The notes under the pieces are model-generated. The model did no database searches and was not told the DNA's origin. It saw nothing but the letters and a program-made list of their open reading frames with translations. A program made the position numbers and the translations under genes. From the NCBI GenBank assembly GCA_018894105.1, contig CM032120.1, forward strand, positions 33,006,710 through 33,070,709: a stretch of DNA of 64,000 nt, in the 5' to 3' direction. Below, in pieces: positions 22,576-34,193 of this stretch; the first letter of the stretch is position 1, and every line of letters begins with the position of its first letter. Source of the stretch: Jacaranda mimosifolia (taxonomy: Eukaryota > Streptophyta > Magnoliopsida > Lamiales > Bignoniaceae).

Positions 22576-24300
22576 GAGGAGCAGCAATCATTTGAGGAAC
22601 TAAATCCCACTGATGAACTTGATTCCAGAGAGTCAATAGAAAGGGCTGAACAAAGAACCAGAAAATTCAAACATGCTTCTAATAACCCCATTGACAAAAT
22701 CATTGGAGATCCATATGTTGGAATAACTACAAGATCTAAAACCAGACAAGTTCCACCAAATGAATCCAATTGTGCCCTCATTTCAATGATTGAACCTAAG
22801 GATGTCAAAGAGGCACTAAAAGATCCATTTTTGATTGAAGTAATAAAGGAAGAATTGGTTCAATCTGAAAAGAATGAAGTCTGGAACCTAGTAGAACGAC
22901 CATCAGCCCATCCATTCGTTGGTACCAAGTGGGTGTTCAGAAATAAGCTAGATGAAACCAGTAAAGTTACTAGGAATAAAGCTAGACTGGTAGCAAAAGG
23001 CTACAGTCAGCAAAAGGGCATTGACTATGATGAATTGTTTGCGTTTGTTGCAAGGTTAGAATGAATTAGAATGCTTCTTGTCTTTACATCTCATAAAAAG
23101 TTTATGCTCTATCAAATGGACATTAAAAGTGCTTTTCTAAACGGATTCATAAAAGAAGAAGTTTATGTAGAGTAACCACCAGATTTCAAAAATCCAAGTT
23201 TTCTTCATCGTGTTTTTAAATTGACAAAGGCTTTATATGGATTAAAACAAGCCCTTAGGGCTGGGTATGATTGTTTGAGCAACTTTCTCATAAACAATGG
23301 TTTCTCTATTGGAATCTTAGATACCACATTGTTTACTAAGCACCAAGAAAATGGTTCTCTTATTGTTCAAATCTATGTTGATGATATTATTTTTGGTGCT
23401 ACTAATGATCTACTTTGTCGATAGTTTGCAGAGAAAATGAAATAGGAATTTGAAATGAGCTTAATGGGAGTGCTCAATTTCTTCTTGGGACTTCAAGTAA
23501 AGTAAACTCATAAAGAGACATTCATCTCACAAGAAAAGTATACAAAGGAGCTTCTAAAGAAGTTTGGAATGAGTGAATGCAACCCTACAACCACTCCCAT
23601 GAGTACAAATACAATACTGGAACTTTATGAAGACAGTACGAATACAGACGATAAGGTCTACAAAGGTATGATTGGTAGCTTACTCTATTTAACTACTAGT
23701 CGTCCGGATATTATGTTTTTAACATGCTTATGTGCTAGATTCCAGTTTGATCTAAAGGAATCCCATTTAAATGCTATGAAAAGAATATTGAGATATCTTA
23801 AGGAAACATCCAACTATGGCTTATGGTATCCATATTCTAAATCCTTTAATTTCATAAGCTATTCTAATGCGGATTATCCTGGTTGCAAGATAAACAGCAA
23901 AAGTACCGGTGGTGGTTGCCAACTGCTGGAAAATTGCCTGGTTTTTTGGTGCAGTAAAAAGCAAAGTGTAGTTGCATTATCCACGACCGAGGTAGAATAC
24001 ATGGCCTTGGGCAATTGATGCACCTAGGTATTATGGATGAAACGAATGTTACATGATTTTGGTATTAATGTGCTTTATGTGCCCATTTTACATAATAGTT
24101 CCAGTGCTATTAGCATTTCTAAAAATTCGGTTCTGCATTCACGCACAAAACATATTGAGATCAAACATCATTTCCAGTGTGATCATTTGAACAAAGGTGA
24201 TATATCAGTTGATTTTGTTTCCATAGAGAATTAGCTTGCAAATATCTTTACCAATGCTTTGGAAGAAAAGAAATTTGTGTGCATTAGAGATAAATTGGGA
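22576..24300 (+). pseudogene. Reverse transcriptase and RNase H of copia A, many stops
   Basis: One reading frame carries the whole domain pair. RT begins VWNLVERPSAHPFVGTKWVF, continues LVAKGYSQQKGIDYDELFA, MDIKSAFLNGFI, ALYGLKQALRAGYD and keeps the catalytic YVDDIIFG. RNase H shows GSLLYLTTSRPDI, SNADYPGCKINSKST, SKKQSVVALSTTEVEYMALG and SRTKHIEIKHHF. Stops interrupt it at 23062, 23173, 23422, 23443, 23503, 24016, 24025 and 24232, and the catalytic residues are otherwise largely preserved, which means decay by point mutation rather than rearrangement. It would copy genomic RNA into cDNA. Confidence 0.92.
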
Positions 24301-24539
24301 ATTAAATCAAAACCTAATTTTGGCAGGATTAATTAACACATTTAAATATAGAAGTTCTTATGCACCAAAATTAACTTCATCTCTTCCCTTTTTCAATGCC
24401 TATTTTTGCGTGCATCAAATCAGCCATTTAATTCCTTCCATTGTTCAAAAAATCCTATTTTTCTTAAGCTGACAGTTCTTCTTCCATCACAACAAAAAAG
24501 AAAACCCTTCTTTTTCTATTCAAAGAAATCCTTTTTGTT

Positions 24540-26012
24540 TTTTTTCTTTTCTTCTCCTCAGCAAAACGCACAGTGAAATTAGATTCTGGAGCATCTTCCT
24601 ATAAGAAAAAATGTTCATTATCTCCTTCTGAACCAGTTCCTATTCAAGTTTTTGAAGCTCCAATGTCATTGAAATGGTACAATACCTCCAGTACTGATGA
24701 GGATTAGTCATCCTCCTCTGATAAACTAGTGCATCTTGGCAGTGAAGAACTGGGTAATAAGGGTACTCCCATGGGTAGTCCTGAAAAACCTACTAGTTTT
24801 AAAGAAAATGTTTCTAGCCCTAGATCCCCTGCTCCTGTTCAACCTGAAGAAATTGAGGATTGGAATTTCAGTAAGCTTCCATCCTCCTTAAAATTCCACT
24901 CTTCTGAAGCTTTAGCATGCTTTAATGAGAAAATTTCTGGTTGCAATCTAAATCGTGGCAAGGCTATCAAATTTGACTCTCTGCTAAAATCTGATGCTGT
25001 TGACTGGGTTTGTGGTTTAAAGTGGGATAATTTAATGAAGATTAATGAACTTTCATATCCTCACTTAGTCAAGCTATTTCACTCAAATTTCACCTTCATT
25101 GAGTCTGATTCTGCTATTTCTGTGGAGTCTTATGTTTTTGACAAAAGGGTTGTGATGTCTCCTTCAAAGTTGAACTTTATGTTTGATATTCCAAATGATG
25201 GTACCAAAATTTTCAATTTTGGTGATTTGTTTGATTCTGATGTTTCCTATGATGAAATCTATCAACTCTTTTAGGTAGGAAAATAATATTCTTTTTCTGG
25301 ACGTGCTAGTTTGAAAAAAATGAAAATTGAACATATTTTGCTACATAAGTTGTTTAGCTGCTCCGTTTTTTTCACCTCGGTTTCAAGTAAAGGGTATACC
25401 ACTTATCTGAATTCCATGAGCATTTACCTTATGGCCAGAGCTATCAAGCAAGAGCCTGTCAGCCTTGGCTTTACCATCCTGAAATACATGGTTTATTCAT
25501 TCTCCCATCAAGCCAAAAATATTCCCTACTCTATGCTTCTTACCCACATCTTTAAAAGTGTGGGAGTATTTTTGCTTGATGTCTAGATTGAGGGAGAAAG
25601 TGACCATAAAGTGTTGGATCTTGCTAGCCTTAGGAAAATGAGAATTCAGTATACTGATGATGATGAATGGTTTAAAGGGGTAGGTAGAACTCCTAGTAGA
25701 ATTAAACTTCGCCCCCGAAAATCCAAAATTCCAGTATCTATCAACTCAGAGTCTAAACAATCTAGCCCTGTTCCTCCCGCTCCCATTAAGATCCTAAGAA
25801 AAGCTCAAGGAAAAACTAACAAAATGGGCATTGGACTTGAAGCAAAGCTACATGATCTTAGCAAAACAGTGGAAACCCTTGTTGGCCGCTTGGAAATACT
25901 TGTTGATTTCGTGGACTACAAGCTGAAGCGCTTTCTGCGTAAATCTAATCGTACCGATGCAAATGTCATTCGTTTGAAAAAGAAAATTAAGTCCTATTTG
26001 AACGCTTTGTAG
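24540..26012 (+). pseudogene. ORF in env position (putative plant transposon protein) of copia A
   Basis: A single frame runs downstream of pol and is broken by TAG at 24705, TAG at 25272, TAA at 25284 and TAG at 25584. It has a Ser/Pro-rich start, then a globular part with SKLPSSLKFHSSEALACFNE, LSYPHLVKLFHSNFTF and MSPSKLNFMFDIP, then a basic, proline-rich tail and a charged helical C-terminus (DLSKTVETLVGRLEILVDF) that looks like a coiled coil. SIRE-type elements carry an ORF here sometimes called env-like; this one also resembles the family annotated as putative plant transposon protein. No clear signal peptide is visible, so an envelope role is not supported. Confidence 0.65.
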
Positions 26013-26033
26013 GTTTTTTAATTATGAAGAGGG

Positions 26034-26056
26034 GGAGAGAGAGAGAGAGAGAGAGA
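26034..26056 (+). repeat. (GA)n microsatellite in copia A
   Basis: About eleven GA units just after the env-position ORF. Confidence 0.95.
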
Positions 26057-26348
26057 CCATTAAAAATTTGAAGTCTGAACTATTTTTATCTGCTAAAAGT
26101 CTGCTTGAACTTTTCTATTTGTTATTATTTATTGGAACTTCCGTCACTTTATTTGCTGGAACTAATTTCTACTCTTATTCATGGGCTTGTAATGACTTTT
26201 TATTCTGGATGATCACTTGTTTAATGATTAGGCATGCTATTCATGAAGCTTTTGATATTTGGGCCTGCAATTAATAAGACCCAATATATTGTATCTGCTG
26301 GTATTTATTGTTTGCTTAGGTTTTTAAGTATATGGACAAGAAATGCCA

Positions 26349-26368
26349 AAAAAAAAAAAAAAAAAAAG
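26349..26368 (+). repeat. Poly-A run in copia A
   Basis: A run of about 19-20 A upstream of the polypurine tract. Confidence 0.85.
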
Positions 26369-26470
26369 AAATACTCCAAACAGGTGGAGCACAAGCTGGC
26401 AAAACTAGGCACATAGACAAAGGGAGTTCAGGTGATATCCTTCCACTCTACTCAAATTTTGTCATCATCA

Positions 26471-26483
26471 AAAAGGGGGAGAT
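26471..26483 (+). promoter_or_regulatory. Polypurine tract of copia A
   Basis: AAAAGGGGGAGAT lies directly before the TG of the 3' LTR, the normal plus-strand primer position. Confidence 0.9.
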
Positions 26484-27789
26484 TGTTAACCCTTTGATGA
26501 TTTTCGATATTTTGATTATGACAAAATTACTTTTCTATGATTATGTGCTGAAATCATGAATGACTTTTCATATTATCTGCTGGAATTTGTTTATACAATT
26601 ATCTGCTATAATCTGTCATTGGCTGAAAATTACCTTCCATAAATAAAAAATCTCTTAAAGATTCTAATTTGATTAGCATCTTCATAGCTTAGGAAAGAAA
26701 TCACATCATGTTGAAATCGCTGATTCATTCTCTATTTAAGGAGTAAATGCATAATTACCAAAGATATCTTGATCCCTTATTTAATATCAATGGATTCTTG
26801 CCTTAATAAGAACATATAGACGTTGGAAATGAGCATACAAAAGTGAAACTATGCAACAATTAAAAAGATGAATCACTAAGTTGGGAGAGAAGTTTGTTAA
26901 GTGTCTGTAGGAGTTGTGTGATACTCTCATACATGTTTTGTGCTTAATTGTTGCTAATTCCTTACTTTACGTGTGTTTTTGAAGGATCTTGTGGTGAAAA
27001 AGGTCAAGTGGAGCTTGCCTTCGACGGACCTTGGGGAGACGAGGACAAGGCAATTTGTGTCTTGAAGGACCTAGTGGTGAAGAGAAACGAGAGTAATTTC
27101 TCCTCTCGAAGAACCCCATGAAGAGAACAAATCAGCGCATGCTTACTCCAAGGACCTTTAGGTGAAGAAATCAATATGGTGGTACTGTCTAGAATCTTCT
27201 GCAATATTCTTAGTTCCAGTTTGGAAGAAGAGACTAGAGCTTGCCGTACAGAGTGGCAGCAACTCATACATCAGTCTACAGAGGTTGTGCAAGTGAATCT
27301 AGCATAAGTTCCCCTGGACTTGTTCACAAGTGGCTGGTTTCACAGTGCTATGGAATTTGCCTTATCCTGTATGGGATTCCGATATAGCTCTTTGCGAAGA
27401 GTTGGTTTTTCACCCTGCTAGAGTGTTTCTGATCCTTTACTATTCATTACTGTCAAATTATAGTTATCATCTGTAAAAGCATTCTTATACATTTATTAAT
27501 TTAATAGCTTTAAAATCTTAAGTGAAAGCTTAGGTAAAGGATGTAGGCTTGCCGAACCTCTATAAATACTAGTGTCCTTTTACTTCTGTTTTATTGATTT
27601 TCGTATCACTGGTCTGACTGGTATCTTAATTGGTGCTTACAAATTCCAACGAGTAACTAAAACTATTTTTTCTGCAAAAGACTCAAAACAATTTTTGAAA
27701 GGCTGAAAAGTATTTTAAGTGATAAACTTCTGCTGCATTAAAATCTCTTAAGCCTAACTCACCCCCCCTTAGGCATATAATCATTTACA
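26484..27789 (+). repeat. 3' LTR of copia A
   Basis: 1306 bp, from TGTTAACCC to ATTTACA. It aligns throughout with 18143-19437, with scattered substitutions and small indels. Confidence 0.92.
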
Positions 27790-28262
27790 CTCTCCCATAT
27801 GGGATAAGCATTATCATATCTCCATTGACTCCTAGTTGGATTGGACTTTTGGAAGTCTCGCCTATAAATAGGCCCTCTTCCTAAAAGTTTTACATACAAC
27901 TTGAGTATTCACTTTCTCCATATGCTTTCTTTATATTCATGATTCTTCTCTCTCAATCTTTCTTGGAGTATCACCAAATTGTCTTCGAGGGTTTAAGGTG
28001 TATAAGTTTGTGGAAGCTCTGGTAGCAACTCCATGAAGCTAGTAGAGATTGAGGAAGCTGTTAAAGATTTAAAGGACATGAAGTTTATACTTGGGAGACG
28101 ACCGAATCAAGAAACTTGGAGTCCATATGCATTCAGAGACTTGTAGGCGAGCTTCAATCCGGGATGATATTCGTGAAACTTTAGATGATCAAAAGGTAAT
28201 ATTTAGTCATCCATTTTGATTTTATGTGGATATTAATTGTTTGTGTACAATTATGCCCAACA
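27790..28262 (+). repeat. 5' LTR of B, second part
   Basis: Continues the B LTR after element A. It has TATAAATA at 27863-27870, ends CCCAACA, and its last ~390 bp recur on the minus strand at 51108-51521. Confidence 0.85.
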
Positions 28263-28768
28263 ATTGTATCGGAGCCAATAGGGCTTGCTCTCGCTTATTG
28301 ATTTGATCAAATTCTATAAAATTATTTTATGCTTAAAATTTATAATTTTTGAAACCATGAAATTTTGGCATGAATTTTTCACCATATATAAATCTTGGAA
28401 TTTGTATCATGTGGTTAAATTTTGGCGATAAACACGTGGGTAGTTTGATAGAAAAACTGATTCTAATATTGAGATTTGTTTTCTTAAATTAAAAATTTCT
28501 AACCTAGATTTTTATTTTTTCTATAATTTGTTTATATTACCTTGTAGAGCATTGAAAGAGGTTCGAAACAGTATATTACTCATCAAAAACAGATTTGAAA
28601 TGAGATAGATATGTGTTTTTGAAATTTTAGCCTGAAAATTGAATTTCTGGCAAAAATTCTTTTGGCTGAAGTAGTATCAATTTTGTGATGATTATTGTAG
28701 TTTTTATATCATATTGTAGAATGTGATAAGTCGTTAAAAATAATAAATTATGCACCTAAAACAAGCAT

Positions 28769-28821
<53 letters not shown>

Positions 28822-31800
28822 TTTGGGCTAATTATTTTAATTTATTGATTTTTTGGGAATTAATAGAAAATAATTTTGGGATATTTTTGCGCATAAAGGT
28901 TGCATGCAAATATGTTTATGGGTCAAATTTATGTATATGTGTATATATAGATATAAAGATATGCTCTATTTTCCTATGCGGTTGATCATTAGATGAATTG
29001 TTCTACAATATGTTTATGAATTCCTTGCTCTATTGCAATCTCGTAATTATTTGTATAAAGAAATTGAAATTGTGTAAATGGGTACAAACAGATATATTGA
29101 CATTTGGGTGCTCCTGTAATTAAATTGATTTTTATTTTTTCAATTACTTATTCTTGAATTAGTTATTCATGGGAGATAGATTGTGGCAACAATGGTATCC
29201 CCAATTTTATTATGATTAGATTGATGTAGTAGGCCTTGGATCAATGTAATATTTTTTAATATTTTGAGGCATGCATTTATATTAATTTATTTTGGAACTG
29301 TATTCAATCAATTCTTTTAAGGGGATTTTTTTGTTAGTTACCATCATGCCAAATAATCTCAACATGAAGCACAAATGTCAATATAACCCAAGTGGGGCTA
29401 ATATGTTTTTTTTTCATATTTAGATAATGGCATGCATATTTATTTGGACAATTTCAGGATCAGTAAATTTTGATTATTCCTTTTAACTTAGTGGGAGATG
29501 ATTACTAGCCTGAATTGTGAAATTTTTGACTTTGCTAGATATAAGGAAGTAATAATTAATTTACTTAGATCTAGAATAAAATATTAAACAATAATTATTT
29601 GCGCAATTAATCTTAGATCACCTCACTAGTTTTAATTTCAAGTCAATTTAATATGAAAAATGGGCATGTTGCCTAATATTGCTATGATTTAGATGCTGAC
29701 AGTTAGGGAATGGATTGAAATTAAAGTTTGCACTCTAAAATTGTTTAAGCTACAAATAAGAAAATTTAATCAAAGAGTTTGATCTCTATTTGCAACATAA
29801 GTTCACTCATAAGAAAAGGTTCTAATTATCCTCAATTACTAGTTGAGCAGATTCACGGATAAGTTTAGTTTGCCTATTAATCATATCTTATGAAAAAAAT
29901 TTGCCAAATTGAGGTTGATTATTGATAGTCAAGTAATTACATTTATCACTTATGCTAACCATTAAGATGATGTTGGCACAATCAAGGATGAGCTAGACAA
30001 AAATAAATAGCTAAACTGGAACAATGAACTGATCTAACAAAGTGATGTATCACTGCAATAACAGAAGCAAATATCAACAAATGTTAAGTGCTAGAAACCT
30101 TGGAGATAGTTTACTTCACTTGTAATAGTACTGAGATGAAGTTTGACTCTCAAAGCTCTCTCATTCCTCTATTTGCTAGTGTTTCCAATTCTCTCTTTGT
30201 TGGATAATAGATATTGGCAACATTTGGCAAATGGTTGAAAATCGAGCAAGACTATAGACTCTATTCAAGTATATGCAGCCATATGTCAAAAATGGCACAA
30301 AAAGAAGAGGTATTATGAGTTGTAAAATGATACCTCAAGCTTAGTAATGGGCATAAGTTAATTTTTCCAAGCTCAAAAATAGGTGTGAGCTATCCATTGG
30401 AGATGTACAAAAGGCATTGATTATTTGATATAGTTTATTTTGAACTCAAGCACTTGTGAGACATTAGTTGAATGTATTTTGTCCATCTTTCATTTAAGAG
30501 ACCTTTTTTCCTCATGAGTTGATTTAAGCTGGTATTTTTAATAGCTCTTCATTTATTTTTTGACATATTAATTATGAGAACGTTGTGATAGTTATAGGAC
30601 GTTGGGCTTACTCCCTAAGGTCAATCTCCACTTTCAGAAACTTTTCTAGAGAAAAAGGCTTGCTGGAAAATGAAAGAGGGTCACTTATCCTCTAAAGTTA
30701 GTCTACTAAAATTGAGTATAGACTTATGAATGAGAGACACTAAATAGTGCACTCTATTTCCCTTAATTTTTGCGCTATTGATTAGTACAACCCTTTTCTC
30801 ACTAGTCAAAGTGCTAAGTTTGTCGAACCGATTTAGTGTTTTGGAAAGGTAGAGAACCAATTGGAATGAACATATAGGTTCGATGTACTGATACAAAGTG
30901 AGAAAATAATGTCTAAATAGTTTGGACAAATATTTAAAGGAAAAAAATTGTGCAAGATGTGATTCTAAATACTTTGCAACTAGATAGGCTTGTGAAAATT
31001 AAGGAGTCAAATACTTCTATTTAAGCTAGATTTATGGCGCAAATTAATCCTATCTCAATTGAGGAGACATAATTCTTTGTTGTAGCCTATATCTTGAAAA
31101 TATATGTCTCAAGACAGATTCTCCCATTTTCGTAAGATGGTAGCAAATTAAAATTTGTGGTATGCGCCTAAAGGACAACATATGATATGTTCTCACAAGG
31201 TGATGAACTGGTATTGGACAAAATGACAAAGACTAAGTCAAATAAAAGATTTCCTCGAAGAGGATCTACTAGATTATATGCGAAGTCTAAATGAATCTTG
31301 AACTATGTGAGTTGCAAGATCTTTAAAGAGGCGCTCATTTTACTCGTAAAGATGTTGCTTTTTTAGGCTTATCTAGAAATCACTGGGACAGTGTGAGCAG
31401 CCTTGATGTTAGTGGGAGTGTCTTATTTAAAGAAAGGACTCTCAAATTTGACAAATAGAGGTGAAAATAAAGTATTTCTCATCATCTATATGAGACTGAG
31501 TGAGCATCCTTCATGATCATTTTTTGTGGATGTTGATGAGTCAAGTAGACATGCGAAGCTTCATTTATTGTTTATAGTAGATAGCTGATATAAAATAGAA
31601 AGTAAGCTTGATAGCTAAGAATATAATCTAAGAGCTAGTTGATCGGCCTGTAGGTGCAAGACCTTAGAAACATGTGGTTTTTACGATCGAAGTACAAAAC
31701 AAATGAGTTGAGTAATATATACAAAGCTCAAAGAAAGGTAAAATATTCTCCCTAAGTGATGACATTTTTCTCTTTTTGTCAATGCTATCAACTATCACTA

Positions 31801-33821
31801 CTCTTGTCTAAGTTAGTCTTGGATAATTTAAGTGGACTTATTCAAATGAGAAATGGACAATGAAATCTATGTAGATCATCTAACAAATTCAAATAGTGGG
31901 GTAGAAGCACTAAGATTGTTGCTTGAGAAACTCCATTTGTAGCTTGAGTTATCGTCCAAATAGTGTTGTTATCGATTACATCGAGCTATCTCTTGATAGG
32001 CTTAACGATGATTGAATAAGGTTACTAATGGTATGTCAAGATAAGTGAAAAGTTTGTTCTCTTACTATATATGAGTGATAATTTGATGGCTATAAATAAC
32101 ATGAAGATATCGCCACTTGAAGGTGGTTGTCCTTTTAAGATGGACACAGGAGATAGATGCATACTTGGTGTGTAAACATCGAGATTGTTCATTAATACTC
32201 TGGAGTTTGCTCCAAGAGTAGCAATATATGCACCATACTAGTCCTATTGACACTTCATGGTTATGATTATATTCTTAGTTAAGAGAAACGCCTGAAAAAT
32301 TAAAAGAAGAAAGAATACTAGCAAGTTTTGTATAAGTAAGCACTGCAAAAAAATTTGAAGTATATTGTGTGTATACTCAACTAGACCAATGCTTAGTAAT
32401 GGTGAATTGATATCAAAGAGATCCTTGATGCAAATATTGAGATGCGGTCAAGTGGATCCTAGATGTATAAGTGAATTGGTCTAAGTTTGTTGGAGACTAT
32501 CTGATTTGATATTTCTAGAGATTATGCATATTGTGATGCACATTTGTGATAGTATCATTATTTTTGTGATAACGAAGCTACTTTATATGCTTTGAGCACC
32601 TAATTTTGTTTGAGTACTAAAGTATGCTTATAACAGATATTGTTTTGTTTGCACATTGTTCTTGGGCATATTTTTATGAGCAGGATGTTATCGCTTATCC
32701 TTTTTTTTTAGCCTTTATATAGAAATATTCCCTCAAGGCATATTTCGCCAAGGGATTATGTTGAAATTTGATACTACAAGTAATGAGACATGTTTGCATG
32801 CTTATTATATGTTGGTACTATACTTGAGAGATGTAAATGTCACAAGGCTTTGATTGGCCTACTCACACGGGAAATCACCCTGGCTTTTTGATAGCTAGCA
32901 GGATGAGACTTAGAGATCTTTTCACATGATTGGGAGGTATGCAAATGATCGCCTTAGTGCTTGGAGCAGTGAGGAAGGTTAAGAAATGTATAAAATTAAA
33001 AGTTACCTTAGCTTGAAAGCTAAGATGAGATCTTATTTAATCAATTATGAAGTATGTCCAACTTCATAAAGCTTGTTTATAGCTGAATGTATGAACTACT
33101 AGAAAGCATTATGTTTGTCTGGTGTTGCGCAGGTCGGGCACTTCAATAGTAACCAGACTAAGGCTTTTATGATGTTAAAAGCGTGACATGCCCAAATTGA
33201 GTGGAGCTTCATCATGATATGTATTCATACTACATGTGCTTTGCAACTATCTTTGAATGTGAGTGATTGAATAGGTCCTTGCTTCATCACTGTGTGAGCC
33301 CTTATTGTTTCTTATATCCTTTGGGACTTTGGATCATATCATGAAATGTAAGCTTGATAATGATACTTTAGCATGTTTTCAATGGCCATGATTAACTCGA
33401 TCTGTCGAAGCATGACTAAGAAAGTTGTCAAGACCAAGTGAATTGGCATGAGGGTCGAGAAAGCACTAAGTGGGTAACGCGCTCTTGTTGTATAGCTCAT
33501 AGGTCGGCCGACTAAGTCAAAAGTGTTTGACATAGTCATGAGCATATAGACATAGTGGAAAGAGACAAGCATACTCTACTTATTATTTTAGGGATCAAAG
33601 ATGCTTGATTTAGTGCGACCACATAATTTGGGATACATAGCGAGTTCTTAGAGTTGTAAGGTTATATTAGTTTGGTAATGGCTTAATATAACTCTCTTCA
33701 CTTGTTATCTTCTCTCTTGGTCACATGCTTTATTCCCTATGTGAAAGAGAAGATGTGAGATTGAGAAATATTATGAGTATGATGCTCGAGGAGATTGACT
33801 CAAATATGTATGAGTGGGAGA
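28263..33821 (+). mobile_element. Interior of retrotransposon B, no readable coding region
   Basis: No gag, protease, integrase or RT motif could be read in any frame; open frames are short (for example 30681-30929 minus, 33339-33572 minus) and show no family signature. A (GA)n tract lies at 28774-28817. This is either a very decayed pol or a non-autonomous interior of the kind called LARD. A purine tract (33811-33821) precedes the 3' LTR. Confidence 0.5.
28774..28817 (+). repeat. (GA)n microsatellite, about 22 units
   Basis: Pure AG/GA run. Confidence 0.97.
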
Positions 33822-34098
33822 TGTTGCAAATTGAGTCAAGTCTTGGACACTTAACCCAATAGACATCCATATCTGAATGGATCTTATATATATCTAGAAG
33901 GAATCGCAGTTCTTGTTGGATTAAAACTTTTCATTGTGAGGAGATGTGGATATTAATACTCATCAATATCTAGGAGGATAACTCTACCTTGTATGGGATA
34001 GTAATCATCTATATCTACGAGGGTAACTCTCCCTTCTGTTAGATAAGCATTATCCATATCTCCATTAACTCCTAGCTGGATTAGACACTTGGAAAACT
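33822..34098 (+). repeat. 3' LTR of B, first part only
   Basis: Matches 17932-18142 and then 27790-27850. Similarity to the 5' LTR stops near cttggaa (34089-34095), just before AT-rich sequence and the 47-bp segment at 34147. Confidence 0.8.
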
Positions 34099-34146
34099 TT
34101 AAAACTTATTTAATAAATTTAATAAACTAATTAATATAATTTTTTT

Positions 34147-34193
34147 AAAGAATGTGTGGTGCCTTGGGGAATGGTGTGGAGTTGGGGATAATT
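34147..34193 (+). repeat. 47-bp segment, perfect inverted copy of 51522-51568
   Basis: The segment starts aaagaatgtgtggtgcc and ends ggggataatt. Its exact reverse complement sits at 51522-51568. In both places the base after it is the start of the same AT-rich repeat (aaaaaaaattaattattg), so the segment is flipped relative to its right-hand neighbour. Confidence 0.97.

Larger units (their letters stand above)
18143..27789 (+). mobile_element. Ty1-copia retrotransposon A (SIRE/Maximus-like), 9.6 kb, defective
   Basis: Complete structure: 5' LTR 18143-19437, primer binding site, gag, protease, integrase, reverse transcriptase, RNase H, an extra ORF in env position, polypurine tract, 3' LTR 26484-27789. 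The order integrase before RT defines Ty1-copia. Size, long LTRs and the extra 3' ORF point to the SIRE/Maximus lineage. The flanks ctctt and ctctc give a 5-bp target duplication with one mismatch. The two LTRs differ at roughly one base in ten by eye, so the insertion is old. All coding regions are broken. Confidence 0.9.
17932..34098 (+). mobile_element. LTR retrotransposon B, with element A inserted in its 5' LTR
   Basis: The 5' LTR starts TGTTGCAAATTGGGTCAGG at 17932, is interrupted at 18142, resumes at 27790 and ends CCCAACA at 28262, about 684 bp net. A primer-binding-like ATTGTATCGGAGCC follows at once. A purine tract (gagtgggaga) precedes the 3' LTR, which starts TGTTGCAAATTGAGTCAAG at 33822 and is cut near 34098. 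The 5.56-kb interior shows no readable gag or pol. The element may be a non-coding derivative or simply old. Left flank is ataac; the right flank is lost. Confidence 0.85.

Noticed and set aside
19894..22808. Minus-strand open frames within copia A
   Set aside because: They are shadows of gag and pol, which have clear motifs on the plus strand.
28263..33821. Possible host genes in the interior of retrotransposon B
   Set aside because: No open frame above about 90 codons and no motif; the position between paired LTRs explains the stretch.
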